From NCBI GenBank assembly GCA_947628345.1, contig CANQZM010000003.1, positions 1 through 54,271 of the forward strand: DNA of 54,271 nt, written 5' to 3'. This DNA is from an uncultured Bacilli bacterium (lineage in GTDB: Bacteria > Bacillota_I > Bacilli_A > RF39 > UBA660). This document shows, piece by piece, positions 1 through 9,506 of this stretch; the first letter of the stretch is position 1; the number at the start of each line of letters is the position of its first letter. The notes beneath the pieces are model-generated. The model made no database searches. It worked only from the letters and a program-made list of their open reading frames with translations, and had not been told where the DNA came from. The translations under genes and the position numbers were made by a program.

Positions 1-1
1 T

Positions 2-49
2 GAAAAAAATCTTACTGTTGCAGATATAATTATAGAAAGAAATGCATAA
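2..49 (+). CDS. 3' end of an unidentified upstream gene
   Basis: An open frame enters from the left edge and stops with TAA after fifteen codons (the peptide ends in ...IIIERNA). It lies 31 bases before the next gene's start, a normal intergenic distance. Too little is visible to name a family; it is reported only as a probable partial gene. Confidence 0.35.
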   Translation, partial: EKNLTVADIIIERNA

Positions 50-80
50 TTTTCTTAAATAATAAAAGGAAGTGATTCAA

Positions 81-497
81 ATGGAAAATAATATGATGAT
101 TCTAAATGGTGTCAATATTGGCATAAGTAAAATTGAATTAGATGAAAGTGATTTAAGAATTATTGATAAATCTGGTATATATTGTTTCCGAGTTTTTATA
201 TATTATAATTGGAATGAAATCGATAATATAAAAACTGGTGAAAAAGTAGAAATTAATTTTAATGAATATACATTATCAGAGAATAATGAGTCAGCATTAA
301 TTTGGCCAACTAATTCTTATGTAAAAAGAGTAACGAATGATTCTTTATGCTTTTATTTTCATTTTGAAAATATTTCAGAAACAATTACTTATATGAATCA
401 AAGAAATGCTTTTGATATTGTACCTAGTTCTCTTGAAGTTAAAGTTTTACTAAATCATAAAGATGCTAAGAATGGTTCTATTATCTATGAAATTTAA
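81..497 (+). CDS. hypothetical protein, 138 aa
   Basis: I do not recognise this protein. It is acidic and soluble-looking, with no signal peptide or membrane segment, and alternating hydrophobic and polar stretches that suggest a mostly beta fold. I chose ATG at 81 because the Shine-Dalgarno-like AAAGGAAGTG sits just upstream. An in-frame GTG at 72 would overlap that ribosome site. It precedes rbgA by about 110 bases in an A-rich spacer with no clear terminator, so co-transcription is possible. Function unknown. Confidence 0.7.
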   Translation: MENNMMILNGVNIGISKIELDESDLRIIDKSGIYCFRVFIYYNWNEIDNIKTGEKVEINFNEYTLSENNESALIWPTNSYVKRVTNDSLCFYFHFENISETITYMNQRNAFDIVPSSLEVKVLLNHKDAKNGSIIYEI

Positions 498-605
498 TTC
501 CATCGAATTTGATGAATTTAGAAAAATTAAAAAGAATTTGAAAAAAAATAAAATTAGAAAATAAAAAAACTTAAAGAAGTTAAATAATTTATGGAAGTGA
601 TAAAA

Positions 606-1466
606 ATGAATGAAAATAAAACAATCATCAACTGGTATCCTGGACATATGGCAAAAACTAAAAAAGAAATTAAAGAAAAATTAAATTTAATTGATATTGT
701 CTATGAAGTAATTGATGCTAGAATGCCACTTTCTTCTAAGATAGTTGATATAGATGATTTAATTGGTAATAAGAGGCGTATTTTAATTATGACAAAATAT
801 GATCTTTGTGATAAGAATGAAACTGATAAATTTGTCAAATATTATGAGGCATTAGGTTATATTGTAGTTTTAGCTGATTTAATGAATGGAAATGGTGTAT
901 CTTTAATATTATCTAAAAGTCAAGAAATAATAGAAGAAGAAAATAATAAAAGAAAAAATAAAGGCCTAAAACCAAGAAGTATTAGGGCATTAATAGTTGG
1001 AGTACCCAATGTTGGTAAATCAACTTTAATTAATAGGTTAGTTGGTAAAAAATCGGCTAGTGTAGGTAATCGCCCAGGGGTTACTAAAAATCTTTCTTGG
1101 ATTCGTATCAACAAAGATATTGAATTGTTAGATTCACCAGGTATTTTATGGCCAAAATTAGAAAATCAAGAATCAGCTCATATTTTAGCAGCTCTTTCTT
1201 CAATCAAAGAAGAAATAGTAGATACCATGGATTTAGCTTGTTTTATTCTAACAAAGATGATGCAATTATATCCAAAACAATTAGAAAAAAGATATGGCAT
1301 TACAAAGTTAAGTGATGATTTTATTGAGGAGTTCGATATTATTGCCAAAAAAAGAGGTGCTTTAATGCGTGGTGGCGTTGCAGATTATGATAAAGTAGCA
1401 ACAATTATTATCAATGATTTAAAAGTTGGTAATTTAGGTAATGTAACTTTAGATAGAATTGATTAA
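606..1466 (+). CDS. rbgA: RbgA (YlqF) ribosome biogenesis GTPase
   Basis: This is a circularly permuted GTPase that acts late in 50S subunit assembly in the cytoplasm. The N-terminus carries the family signature WYPGHMAK. The G motifs then come in permuted order: G4 as TKYD (NKxD in most members), later G1 as GVPNVGKST, then G3 as DSPG followed by ILWPK. The C-terminal helical domain is complete and the length of 286 residues is normal. ATG at 606 is preferred over the in-frame ATG at 591 because GGAAGTG lies between them at good spacing, and because the resulting N-terminus matches the family. It is followed by rnhB, as in Bacillus subtilis. Confidence 0.95.
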   Translation: MNENKTIINWYPGHMAKTKKEIKEKLNLIDIVYEVIDARMPLSSKIVDIDDLIGNKRRILIMTKYDLCDKNETDKFVKYYEALGYIVVLADLMNGNGVSLILSKSQEIIEEENNKRKNKGLKPRSIRALIVGVPNVGKSTLINRLVGKKSASVGNRPGVTKNLSWIRINKDIELLDSPGILWPKLENQESAHILAALSSIKEEIVDTMDLACFILTKMMQLYPKQLEKRYGITKLSDDFIEEFDIIAKKRGALMRGGVADYDKVATIIINDLKVGNLGNVTLDRID

Positions 1467-1508
1467 AAATAATTATTAGAAAGCAAATATAGAAGTATAG
1501 AGGTTTAT

Positions 1509-2516
1509 ATGAATAAGGAAAAAATATTAGAAGAATTGGAAAGGTTACCCATTAAAAAAGATAAGTATATTGTTATTGGTGAAAGTGCCTTAGTTTTACA
1601 AGAAATAATTGAAGAAGCTAAAGAAATTAATCTTGCTTGTAGTAAAGAAGTTTATGATAAAATTGATTGGGACAGAGCAACTAGTTTTTTTGACTCAGAA
1701 ATAAAATTTTTTTCTTGTTTTAAAATAGGCGTTAATTTTTATGATATAGAAAATGTAATTAAAATTAATGATTACTATATTACTAATTTAGAGTCGTGTT
1801 ATGAACTAAAAAAAATAGAAAATAAAAAGCAAGATCAAAAAATTATTCAGAAATTAGAAATGTTATTGTGTGAGGAAAATAATTATTACTGGTATGAAAA
1901 GCGTTTACATAAAAAAGGAATTTATCTAATAGGTGGTGTTGATGAAGTAGGTCGTGGTCCATTAGTGGGACCAGTAGTTGCTGCTTGTGTGGTTTTACCA
2001 AGAAAATTTAATTTAGAAGGACTTACTGATTCTAAAAAATTAAGTGAAAAGAAAAGAAATTATTTTTTTGAAGAAATTAAAAAACAGGCTTTAGGAATTG
2101 GTATTGGTGTAATAGATGAAAAAACTATTGATAATGTAAATATATATGAAGCTACAAAATTAGCTATGAAAGAAGCTATAAAAAACTGTCAACAAGAAGT
2201 TAAAATAGATCATATTTTAATTGATGCTATGCCTCTAGATGTAGATATTCCAACAACTTCTATAATTAAAGGGGATTTAAAGAGTATAACTGTTAGTGCA
2301 GCTAGTGTTATTGCTAAAGTAACAAGAGATAAGATGATGTATGACCTTGATTTAAAATATCCTATGTATGAGTTTAAAAACAATAAAGGATATCCTACTA
2401 AAAAACATGTCGAAGCTATTGAAAAATATGGAATTATAGATGAACATCGAAAAAGTTATGAACCAGTTAGTAGTTATGTTAAAAATCATAGTTCAGATAA
2501 TCTAAAAATAAAATAA
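1509..2516 (+). CDS. rnhB: Ribonuclease HII with an N-terminal extension
   Basis: RNase HII cleaves the RNA strand of RNA-DNA hybrids and single ribonucleotides in DNA. The catalytic domain starts near residue 140 with GGVDEVGRGPLVGPV (Asp145 and Glu146 are the first two metal ligands). The third carboxylate lies in LIDAM near residue 239, the fourth in VTRD near 272, and HRKSYEP follows near the C-terminus. At 335 residues it is about 80 longer than the usual enzyme. The extra N-terminal 120 residues read like a decayed nucleotidyltransferase domain of the AbiEii/MNT type: an IVIGESALVLQ stretch, then KEINLACSKEVYDKI where DxD would be expected, and a C-terminal helix ending in an xxxDQKIIQKLEMLL pattern. 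The second half of this call is inference. Confidence 0.93.
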   Translation: MNKEKILEELERLPIKKDKYIVIGESALVLQEIIEEAKEINLACSKEVYDKIDWDRATSFFDSEIKFFSCFKIGVNFYDIENVIKINDYYITNLESCYELKKIENKKQDQKIIQKLEMLLCEENNYYWYEKRLHKKGIYLIGGVDEVGRGPLVGPVVAACVVLPRKFNLEGLTDSKKLSEKKRNYFFEEIKKQALGIGIGVIDEKTIDNVNIYEATKLAMKEAIKNCQQEVKIDHILIDAMPLDVDIPTTSIIKGDLKSITVSAASVIAKVTRDKMMYDLDLKYPMYEFKNNKGYPTKKHVEAIEKYGIIDEHRKSYEPVSSYVKNHSSDNLKIK

Positions 2517-2588
2517 ATAAATTAAACTAAAAATTTATAACTAAAACTTTAAATGTGTAAATATAATATTAATGAAACAAAAATTAAT

Positions 2589-2617
2589 TTGACAAATTTT
2601 AATTTCATATGTATAAA
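2589..2617 (+). promoter_or_regulatory. promoter of topA
   Basis: TTGACA at 2589-2594 and TATAAA at 2612-2617 are separated by 17 bases, about 20 bases before the topA start. This is a near-consensus vegetative promoter. Confidence 0.75.
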
Positions 2618-2638
2618 TGTATACGAGGAGTGATGCAA

Positions 2639-4663
2639 GTGAAAAAAAATTTAGTAATTGTCGAAAGCCCTAGTAAAAGTAAAACTATTGAAAAATATTT
2701 AGGTGATGATTTTAAAGTCGTATCCTCTAAAGGACATATTAGGGATTTAGCAACTTCAGGTAAATTTGGATTAGGTGTTGATATAGATAATGGTTTTAAA
2801 CCTAATTATGTATCAATAACTGGCAAGAAAAAAGTAATAAATGATTTAAAAAAAGACGTCAAAGAAAGTAATACTATTTACTTAGCATCAGATCCTGATC
2901 GAGAAGGAGAAGCAATTGCTTGGCATTTGAAGGATGCTTTAGGAATTAAGGATGATAATTACAAGCGTGTTTTATTTAATGAAATTACCCATGATAAGGT
3001 AATAGAAGCTATTAATAATCCAACAGTAATTGATGATGATTTAGTTAAGAGTCAAGAAACTAGAAGAATTCTAGATCGAATTATTGGATTTAGATTGTCA
3101 AAATTATTGCAAAGTAAGATAGGCGCAAAATCAGCAGGGCGTGTTCAAAGCGTTGCCTTAAAACTAATTGTAGACAGAGAACGTGAAATTGAAGCTTTTA
3201 AAGCAGAAGAATATTGGACAATTACATCTAAGTTTGATGAGATTGAAGCAGATTTATTTAAATATAAAGAAGAAGATATTGAATTAAAAACAGAAACTGA
3301 TTGTGATAAAGTCTTAAATGAACTACAAAAAGATTATACAGTTGAAACTATTGAACAAAAGAAGAAAAATAGAAAAAGTAAATTTCCATTTATAACCAGT
3401 ACATTACAACAAGAAGCTTCAACAAAGCTAGGGTTTTCAGCTAAAAAAACTATGAGTATTGCTCAAAAGTTATATGAAGGTATTGATTTAGAAACAGAAA
3501 CAGTAGGTTTAATTACATATATGAGAACAGATTCAATTAGATTAAGTGATGAATTTGTTACAAGTGCTTCTAAATATATTTTAGATAATTATGGTAAAGA
3601 CTATATTGGATATGTAAAGAAAAGTACTAAAAAAGAAAATGTTCAAGATGCTCATGAAGCTATTAGACCAACTAGCATTATGAGAGAACCACTAAAGGTT
3701 AAACAATTTTTATCTAATGACGAATTTAAATTATATAGCCTAATTTATAAAAGAGCATTAGCTTCCTTGATGGCAGATGCAAAAGTCAATCAAACTACAA
3801 TTATTTTAGATAATAATGATTATAAATTTAAGATGACTGGGCAAATTTTAATTTTTGATGGTTATTTAAAAGTGTATAAAGATTATGAAACTAATGAAGA
3901 TAAAATTTTACCAGATATCAAAAAGGATGATATATTATCTACAGAATTGGTAGAAAAAGAACAACATTTTACTAAACCGCCAGCTAGATATACAGAAGCT
4001 AAGTTAATTAAAGAAATGGAAGAATTAGGAATAGGAAGACCATCTACATATGCTAAAATTATTGATACCATTAAAGAAAGAGGTTATGTAGAAATTGAAG
4101 ATAAAAAGTTTAAGCCTACAGAAGTGGGATTTGAAACAACTGATAAGTTACAGGAATTCTTTTCAGATTTAATTAATGTTGAATATACTAAAAATATGGA
4201 AGATGATTTAGATAAAATAGCTGAAGGTAATCTAGTATGGAATAAAGTCTTAGAACAATTTTATCAATTGTTTGAACCGCGTGTTGAAGATGCATTTAAT
4301 CAAATGGAAAAAGTAGCACCTAAAGAAACTGGAGAAATATGTCCTAATTGTGGTAGCCCATTAGTAATTAGAAAAGGAAGATATGGTGAATTTACGGCCT
4401 GCAGTAATTATCCAGAATGTAAATATATAAAAAAAGAAAAAGAAGAAGTTAAAGAAATTATGGATTGTCCAGAATGTGACGGAAAAATTATTGAAAAGAA
4501 AACTAGAAAGGGTAAAATTTTCTATGGATGTAATAATTATCCTAAATGTAAATTTGCCAGTTGGGATTTACCTACTACTGAAAAGTGTCCGGAATGTAGT
4601 AGTATTCTAGTTGTCAAAAATAAGAAGATAAAATGTAGTAAATGTGATTATGAAAAACAGTAA
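2639..4663 (+). CDS. topA: DNA topoisomerase I
   Basis: Type IA topoisomerase that relaxes negative supercoils by cutting one strand. The Toprim domain opens with LVIVESPSKSKTIEKYL and has the acidic DPDREGEAIAWHL. The active-site tyrosine is in GLITYMRTDS near residue 294. The C-terminus carries three Cys4 zinc ribbons (CPNC...CSNYPEC, CPEC...CNNYPKC, CPEC...CSKC). The 674-residue length is typical. GTG at 2639 was chosen because GAGGAG at 2625-2630 gives 8 bases of spacing. The in-frame ATG at 2633 would be only 2 bases from that site, and the family N-terminus is MKKNLVIVES. dprA, often found before topA in Bacilli, is absent here. Confidence 0.96.
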   Translation: MKKNLVIVESPSKSKTIEKYLGDDFKVVSSKGHIRDLATSGKFGLGVDIDNGFKPNYVSITGKKKVINDLKKDVKESNTIYLASDPDREGEAIAWHLKDALGIKDDNYKRVLFNEITHDKVIEAINNPTVIDDDLVKSQETRRILDRIIGFRLSKLLQSKIGAKSAGRVQSVALKLIVDREREIEAFKAEEYWTITSKFDEIEADLFKYKEEDIELKTETDCDKVLNELQKDYTVETIEQKKKNRKSKFPFITSTLQQEASTKLGFSAKKTMSIAQKLYEGIDLETETVGLITYMRTDSIRLSDEFVTSASKYILDNYGKDYIGYVKKSTKKENVQDAHEAIRPTSIMREPLKVKQFLSNDEFKLYSLIYKRALASLMADAKVNQTTIILDNNDYKFKMTGQILIFDGYLKVYKDYETNEDKILPDIKKDDILSTELVEKEQHFTKPPARYTEAKLIKEMEELGIGRPSTYAKIIDTIKERGYVEIEDKKFKPTEVGFETTDKLQEFFSDLINVEYTKNMEDDLDKIAEGNLVWNKVLEQFYQLFEPRVEDAFNQMEKVAPKETGEICPNCGSPLVIRKGRYGEFTACSNYPECKYIKKEKEEVKEIMDCPECDGKIIEKKTRKGKIFYGCNNYPKCKFASWDLPTTEKCPECSSILVVKNKKIKCSKCDYEKQ

Positions 4664-4737
4664 AGAGATTACCAAATATTAAAAATGCAAATTATATTAT
4701 TAATTTGGATTTTTTTATTACTATAATATATTAAAAC

Positions 4738-4766
4738 TTGCAATTTAACTAAATTTATGGTATAAT
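4738..4766 (+). promoter_or_regulatory. promoter of the 4818 gene
   Basis: TTGCAA at 4738-4743, a 17-base spacer and TATAAT at 4761-4766 preceded by TGG (extended -10). It lies about 50 bases before the next start. Confidence 0.75.
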
Positions 4767-4817
4767 TAGCAAGACTTCTAGATAATATCTTAAAATAATT
4801 ATGAGGGGGATTATAAT

Positions 4818-5906
4818 ATGGGTTATCAATTATGGTATGATGATTACATTAAAGTTAATAGTTATCTAAGAAATAAACAAAAAAATATATATCCATATCT
4901 TTATAAGTGTAAGCCTTTAAAACTTAACTCTAGTGATCAAAATGAAAAAAAGTATAGTATCAAGCAAATTGATAGTATAACTTGTAATTATAAAAATGAA
5001 GAAGAATTTATTCAAGATTTGAAAAAAATATCTGAAAATAGAATATTTGATAATCAAGAATATTCTTTAATATTAACTTCTGAGTATAGAGGAAAGATTA
5101 GAAATCAACAAGTGATATATAATGATAAATTACTACAATATTATGCTAGTTCAACACAAAATAAGCAAAAGTTAGATATTACTCCTAAATTACAGGAATT
5201 TATTGATTATATTAAAATTTTAGCAACAAATTCAACTACATCCAGTTATTTATTGAATCCCTATAATGTTACTGATATTAGTGAATATGATCAGGTTAGC
5301 TTGGATTTAGCCTTAGGTAAAGATGTTACAAAATTTGGTGATAATAATACTATTGTTAAACCAAGTTTAAGAACCTTATTGAGACATTATAATGGATTAA
5401 TCTCAAGTTTAAATTTAGGTGAAGAACAAGAAAATATTATGGAAGATATCAGAAAAATAGAAAAACAAATCCAAAACTATTTTACTGATTCATATAAAAA
5501 TCTAAGAGAAGTAATTGTTTGGGAAAAGATTTATCGAGATGTTTTAGAAAAATCTTTTGAAAATACAACTGATGAAGTAAAAAGAATAGTTTTGACTTCA
5601 CAAATAAATCAAGTTGATAGTGAAATTAATTATCGTAATGGTATTTCTGACAACCATTTTAAAGGTGATGTTTTATCATATAGTGATGCAGAAGCAATAT
5701 ACTTAAGTAAATGTGATAATGATGCTAAATATCAAGAAATAACTAATCCTAAAATGAAAGAATTATATGAATGGGGTGGAATTGACGCCGTTAGAGAATA
5801 TATGGATATTGATGAAATTTATCAAAATGGATTAGACGATGCTATTGCTATTGGGTTGATTCCATCAAATTATAAAGAAAAAAATTTTAAAGTTAAAAAA
5901 AAATAG
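4818..5906 (+). CDS. hypothetical protein, 362 aa
   Basis: Not recognised. The start at 4818 has a strong ribosome site (GAGGGGG). The protein lacks a signal peptide and membrane segments. Its centre (roughly residues 190-240) is rich in Glu, Lys and Gln in a pattern that suggests a helical or coiled-coil stretch, and the last ten residues are mostly lysine. It has its own promoter and sits between topA and xerC, the place where trmFO (gid) stands in Bacillus subtilis, but it shows no flavin-binding motif and is not that enzyme. Function unknown. Confidence 0.75.
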   Translation: MGYQLWYDDYIKVNSYLRNKQKNIYPYLYKCKPLKLNSSDQNEKKYSIKQIDSITCNYKNEEEFIQDLKKISENRIFDNQEYSLILTSEYRGKIRNQQVIYNDKLLQYYASSTQNKQKLDITPKLQEFIDYIKILATNSTTSSYLLNPYNVTDISEYDQVSLDLALGKDVTKFGDNNTIVKPSLRTLLRHYNGLISSLNLGEEQENIMEDIRKIEKQIQNYFTDSYKNLREVIVWEKIYRDVLEKSFENTTDEVKRIVLTSQINQVDSEINYRNGISDNHFKGDVLSYSDAEAIYLSKCDNDAKYQEITNPKMKELYEWGGIDAVREYMDIDEIYQNGLDDAIAIGLIPSNYKEKNFKVKKK

Positions 5907-5936
5907 TTTACTAAGTAGATTATTTTTTTTAAAATT

Positions 5937-5945
5937 TGGTATAAT
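5937..5945 (+). promoter_or_regulatory. extended -10 promoter of xerC
   Basis: TGG directly followed by TATAAT (5940-5945), 15 bases before the xerC start. I see no good -35 hexamer, which is common with extended -10 elements. Confidence 0.5.
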
Positions 5946-5960
5946 TGAGATGGTGGTATT

Positions 5961-6860
5961 ATGAAAGTAGCTAATTTAGATTCATATATTGATTATTTAA
6001 AATTTCAAAAAGCTTATTCCGATTACACTGTAGAAAGCTATTATAATGATATAGTAGAATTTTTAAATTATTGTAATCAAGAAGCATTGGATTATAAAAA
6101 AGTAGAATATAGTGATACCAGAATTTACTTGATGTACCTAAAAGAACAAAAAAAAGATACTAATGCTACTATTAATAGGAAACTTAGTGCATTAAGAAGT
6201 TTTTATAAATATTTAGTTAATCAGAAAGTAGTTAAAAGTAATGTTTTTAATTTATTAAATGGGCAAAAAAAAGCAAAAAAATTACCACGTTATTTTGAAT
6301 ACAACGAATTAGAAGAATTATTTAAAGTACCTGATACTAATACTGATATTGGACAAAGGAATCTACTTATTTTAGAAATGTTATATGCAACAGGAGTAAG
6401 AGTAGGAGAATTGGTTAATATCAAGATTAAAGATATTAATAAAAACAGTAGACAAATATTAATACTTGGAAAAGGTAATAAAGAACGAAATGTTTCCTAT
6501 GGCGAATATTGTGAAGATATTTTAAATAAGTATTTACTTTATGGTAGAGTTAATTTAAATAAGAATAATAGTGAATTTTTATTATTAAATCATTTAGGAA
6601 ATCAATTAACTGAACGAGGTGTTAGGTATATTTTGACCGAATTAATTAAACAGACTTCTTTATCTAAAAGTATTTCACCACATATGATTAGGCATTCTTT
6701 TGCTACTCATTTATTAAATGAAGGCTGTGATTTGTTAAGTGTTCAAAAATTATTAGGACATGAAAGTATTAGTGCAACTCAAATTTATACTCATGTTACT
6801 ACTGATAGATTAAAAGAAGTGTACTATAATAGTTTTCCTAGAGCAAAAAAAGATGATTAA
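5961..6860 (+). CDS. xerC: Tyrosine recombinase XerC-like
   Basis: Site-specific recombinase that resolves chromosome dimers at dif with a partner recombinase. The N-terminal SAM-like DNA-binding domain (residues 1-90) is followed by the catalytic domain. All active residues are visible: Arg in ATGVRVGEL (about 147), Lys in GKGNKER (about 171), HMIRH (about 240-244), LLGHES (about 266) and the nucleophile Tyr in QIYTHV (about 276). Length of 299 residues is standard. Its place after topA is the same as codV/xerC in Bacillus subtilis, so I read it as a housekeeping protein and not as a phage integrase. XerD cannot be excluded by sequence alone. Confidence 0.9.
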   Translation: MKVANLDSYIDYLKFQKAYSDYTVESYYNDIVEFLNYCNQEALDYKKVEYSDTRIYLMYLKEQKKDTNATINRKLSALRSFYKYLVNQKVVKSNVFNLLNGQKKAKKLPRYFEYNELEELFKVPDTNTDIGQRNLLILEMLYATGVRVGELVNIKIKDINKNSRQILILGKGNKERNVSYGEYCEDILNKYLLYGRVNLNKNNSEFLLLNHLGNQLTERGVRYILTELIKQTSLSKSISPHMIRHSFATHLLNEGCDLLSVQKLLGHESISATQIYTHVTTDRLKEVYYNSFPRAKKDD

Positions 6861-6872
6861 TTAGTATTTATT

Positions 6873-6900
6873 GCAAAAAATGAGTTGTTTTGCTTTTATT
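6873..6900 (+). terminator. weak terminator after xerC
   Basis: GCAAAA (6873-6878) can pair with TTTTGC (6888-6893), followed by a T-rich run. The stem is short and A+T-rich, so this is tentative. Confidence 0.4.
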
Positions 6901-6952
6901 TTTCTAAGTTTTTAGATATAATTAAATTGGTTTTAGAGATAAGGTGATCTAT

Positions 6953-7204
6953 ATGGATTTAGAATTTAAGACTCAGGAAGAATTATTTACAAGAGTAAAA
7001 CCAGCTCTACATGCTAAATTGCAAGAATTAAGAAGACTTAATTTTCAAGAAGTTACAGAGCAAGATTTATGGCACTTTCTAGCAACTAGTAAATGGAAAA
7101 AGTCTAAAAATTTAATGCTTTCTGATATTGTAAATGATATTATGCATATAGATAATCAAAAATTAAATTTGTATTTAAAAAAACAAATAGATGAAGAGGT
7201 GTAA
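6953..7204 (+). CDS. comN: ComN-type post-transcriptional regulator
   Basis: Small helical protein of 83 residues. The pattern of a short amphipathic helix, then LRRLNFQEVTEQDLWHFLA and KWKK, matches the ComN (YrzD) family. In Bacillus subtilis ComN binds comE mRNA and lies directly upstream of secDF, exactly as here. ATG at 6953 is chosen because AAGGTGAT at 6941-6948 precedes it; the in-frame GTG at 6944 lies inside that ribosome site. It ends one base before the secDF start, so the two are certainly co-translated. The target in this organism is unknown. Confidence 0.8.
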   Translation: MDLEFKTQEELFTRVKPALHAKLQELRRLNFQEVTEQDLWHFLATSKWKKSKNLMLSDIVNDIMHIDNQKLNLYLKKQIDEEV

Positions 7205-7205
7205 C

Positions 7206-9488
7206 ATGAAAAGAACTAAAACAAACAAAAAGAATAGAAAAAAAGTTATTGTTTCAACAATGGTAATGGTTGTTTTAATAGTGGTGGTTATTCTAGGATT
7301 AATCCCAATTTTTCATAATTTGAAATTTGGATTGGATTTACAAGGTGGCTTTGAAGTTTTATATAAAGTCAAGAGTATTGATGGTTCTAAGATGAATAAA
7401 GAAAAACTAACCGCAACCTATAAAACTTTAAGTAAAAGAATTGATGCTTTGGGTGTTAATGAACCAGAGATTATCTTAGAAGGAGAAGATAAAATAAGAG
7501 TTAAGCTAGCAGGAGTTAAAGATCCAGATGAAGCTAGAAAACAATTATCAACAGTTGCTACTTTATCTTTCCGTGATACAGATGATAATTTACTTATGAC
7601 TAGTGATGTTTTAAAAGCAGGTGGAGCAAAAGTAAGTGAAGATTCTAGTGGTAATCCTGCAGTATTATTAACTATTAAAGATAAAAGTAAATTTTATCAA
7701 GTTACTAATAAAATTTCTAAACAAAGCAATAATATGATTGTTATTTGGCTAGATTACAATGGTGCTGAAGATAGTTATAGCAGTGAAAAATCTTACTGTG
7801 GTAGTAGTGGTTCCAATTGTTTAAGTGCCGCAACAGTATCAGAAGGATTTGCTTCTAATGTTATTATTCAAGGTAATTTTGAACTAGAAGAAGTTGAAAA
7901 TTTAGTTGATTTAATTAATAGTGGTTCCCTACCATCAAAACTTACAGAAATTTCCTCTAAAACAGTAGGAGCTTCATTTGGTGATGCTACTTTATCAAAA
8001 ACATTAATTGCTGGTATTATTGGTGTTTGTTCAATTATTATTTTATTATTACTTGTATATCACTTTGCTGGATTTATTTCTAGTATTGCCGTTTTATTAT
8101 ATACTTTCTTAGTCTTCTTTGTTTTTTGGTTAATTGGAGGGGTATTAACTTTACCGGGAATAGCGGCTTTGGTCTTAGGTATTGGTATGGCAGTAGATGC
8201 AACAGTTATTACCTTTGCTCGTATTAAAGATGAATTATATAGTGGTAAAAGCTTATCTAATGCTTTCAAGGCAGGTTCTAAAACCTCGTTAAGAACAATA
8301 CTAGATTCTAACCTAACTACACTATTAATTGCAATTATTATGTTTATCTTTGGAGAAAGTAGTGTTAAAGGTTTTGCAACTATGTTAATTATTACTATTA
8401 TAGTTACGATGTTTACTATGGTCTTTATTACTAGAGTTTTACTTAAATTATTTATTAAAACAGAATTCTTTGAAGATAAATTAAATTTCTTTATTAATGT
8501 ATCGAAAAAAGATATACCTGATGTTAATAAGAATGAATCAATTAAGAAAAAACCATTTGCTAAAGTTGATTTCTTAAAACAAACCAAAGTATTTGTTGGT
8601 TTATCATGTCTAATTATTATTGTTGGATTAGTAATGTTTTTAATAAAGGGATTTAATTTAAGTATTGATTATCAAGCAGGTAGTGATATTACAGTACAAA
8701 CAACTAGTAATATTACTAAACAAGATGTCAATAAAATCACTAAGGATTTAGATTTAGATTTAATTAGTTATAATAAAAGTGAAGACGAAGTTATTTTGAA
8801 AGTCAATAATGTTTTAGGACCAACAAAAATCAAAACTATTAACAATTATTTTGAAAATAAATATGAAAATGCTAAAGTTAATATTGGAGTAGTTTCTAAT
8901 GTTGTAAAAAAAGAGCTTACTAAGAATGCTATTATTTCAGTTATCTTTGCAATTATAGGAATTATTATTTATATTTCTTTACGATTTAAGGTAACTTATG
9001 CAATCTCTGCTGTTGTTGCTTTAATACATGATGTATTAGTAATTTTTGCCTTATTTGCAATATTCCATTTAGAAGTATCAGTTATGTTTATTGCCGCTGT
9101 CTTAGCAATTATTGGATATTCAATTAATGATACCATTGTTTGCTTTGATCGAATTAGAGAGAATTTAGGAACTGATAGTAAGATAACTAAACAAAAATTG
9201 ATTGAAGTATGTAATCAAAGTATTCGTGAAACTTTTATGAGAACAATTTATACATCAATTACAACATTACTTCCAGTTATTGCTTTAATTTTCTTGGGAT
9301 CTAAAGGTATATTAACATTTAATTTAGCTATGTTATTTGGACTTATTTCAGGAACTTACTCATCTATTTATATAGCAACTGTCTTATTTATTGCTTTAGA
9401 AAGTAAAAAGTTGAATAAAAAGTCACCTAAAAAGATAAGTTATGATGATGATTTTAAGGAAAAGAAAATAAAAGGAATTAATTGTTAG
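7206..9488 (+). CDS. secDF: SecDF protein export membrane protein
   Basis: Fused SecD and SecF, the proton-driven RND-type accessory of the SecYEG channel. The protein has 760 residues. The first membrane helix spans about residues 15-35 and is followed by the SecD signature FGLDLQGG and the large outer domain. A five-helix bundle with GMAVDATVITFARI follows, and then the SecF half with its own first helix, an outer domain and a second bundle with GYSINDTIVCFDRIREN. ATG at 7206 has AGAGGTG upstream; the earlier in-frame ATG at 7191 overlaps the comN end and has no ribosome site. It heads toward relA with an 18-base gap, so a secDF-relA-dtd operon is likely. Confidence 0.96.
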   Translation: MKRTKTNKKNRKKVIVSTMVMVVLIVVVILGLIPIFHNLKFGLDLQGGFEVLYKVKSIDGSKMNKEKLTATYKTLSKRIDALGVNEPEIILEGEDKIRVKLAGVKDPDEARKQLSTVATLSFRDTDDNLLMTSDVLKAGGAKVSEDSSGNPAVLLTIKDKSKFYQVTNKISKQSNNMIVIWLDYNGAEDSYSSEKSYCGSSGSNCLSAATVSEGFASNVIIQGNFELEEVENLVDLINSGSLPSKLTEISSKTVGASFGDATLSKTLIAGIIGVCSIIILLLLVYHFAGFISSIAVLLYTFLVFFVFWLIGGVLTLPGIAALVLGIGMAVDATVITFARIKDELYSGKSLSNAFKAGSKTSLRTILDSNLTTLLIAIIMFIFGESSVKGFATMLIITIIVTMFTMVFITRVLLKLFIKTEFFEDKLNFFINVSKKDIPDVNKNESIKKKPFAKVDFLKQTKVFVGLSCLIIIVGLVMFLIKGFNLSIDYQAGSDITVQTTSNITKQDVNKITKDLDLDLISYNKSEDEVILKVNNVLGPTKIKTINNYFENKYENAKVNIGVVSNVVKKELTKNAIISVIFAIIGIIIYISLRFKVTYAISAVVALIHDVLVIFALFAIFHLEVSVMFIAAVLAIIGYSINDTIVCFDRIRENLGTDSKITKQKLIEVCNQSIRETFMRTIYTSITTLLPVIALIFLGSKGILTFNLAMLFGLISGTYSSIYIATVLFIALESKKLNKKSPKKISYDDDFKEKKIKGINC

Positions 9489-9506
9489 ATAAAGGGGATT
9501 AATAAA

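Noticed and set aside
5961-6860. XerC-like gene as the integrase of the tRNA-Arg array
   Set aside because: It lies 37 kb away in the conserved topA context and has the length and motifs of housekeeping Xer proteins.
8060-8587. 175-codon open frame on the minus strand inside secDF
   Set aside because: It is a shadow of the membrane-rich secDF frame; no ribosome site, and secDF is complete and certain.
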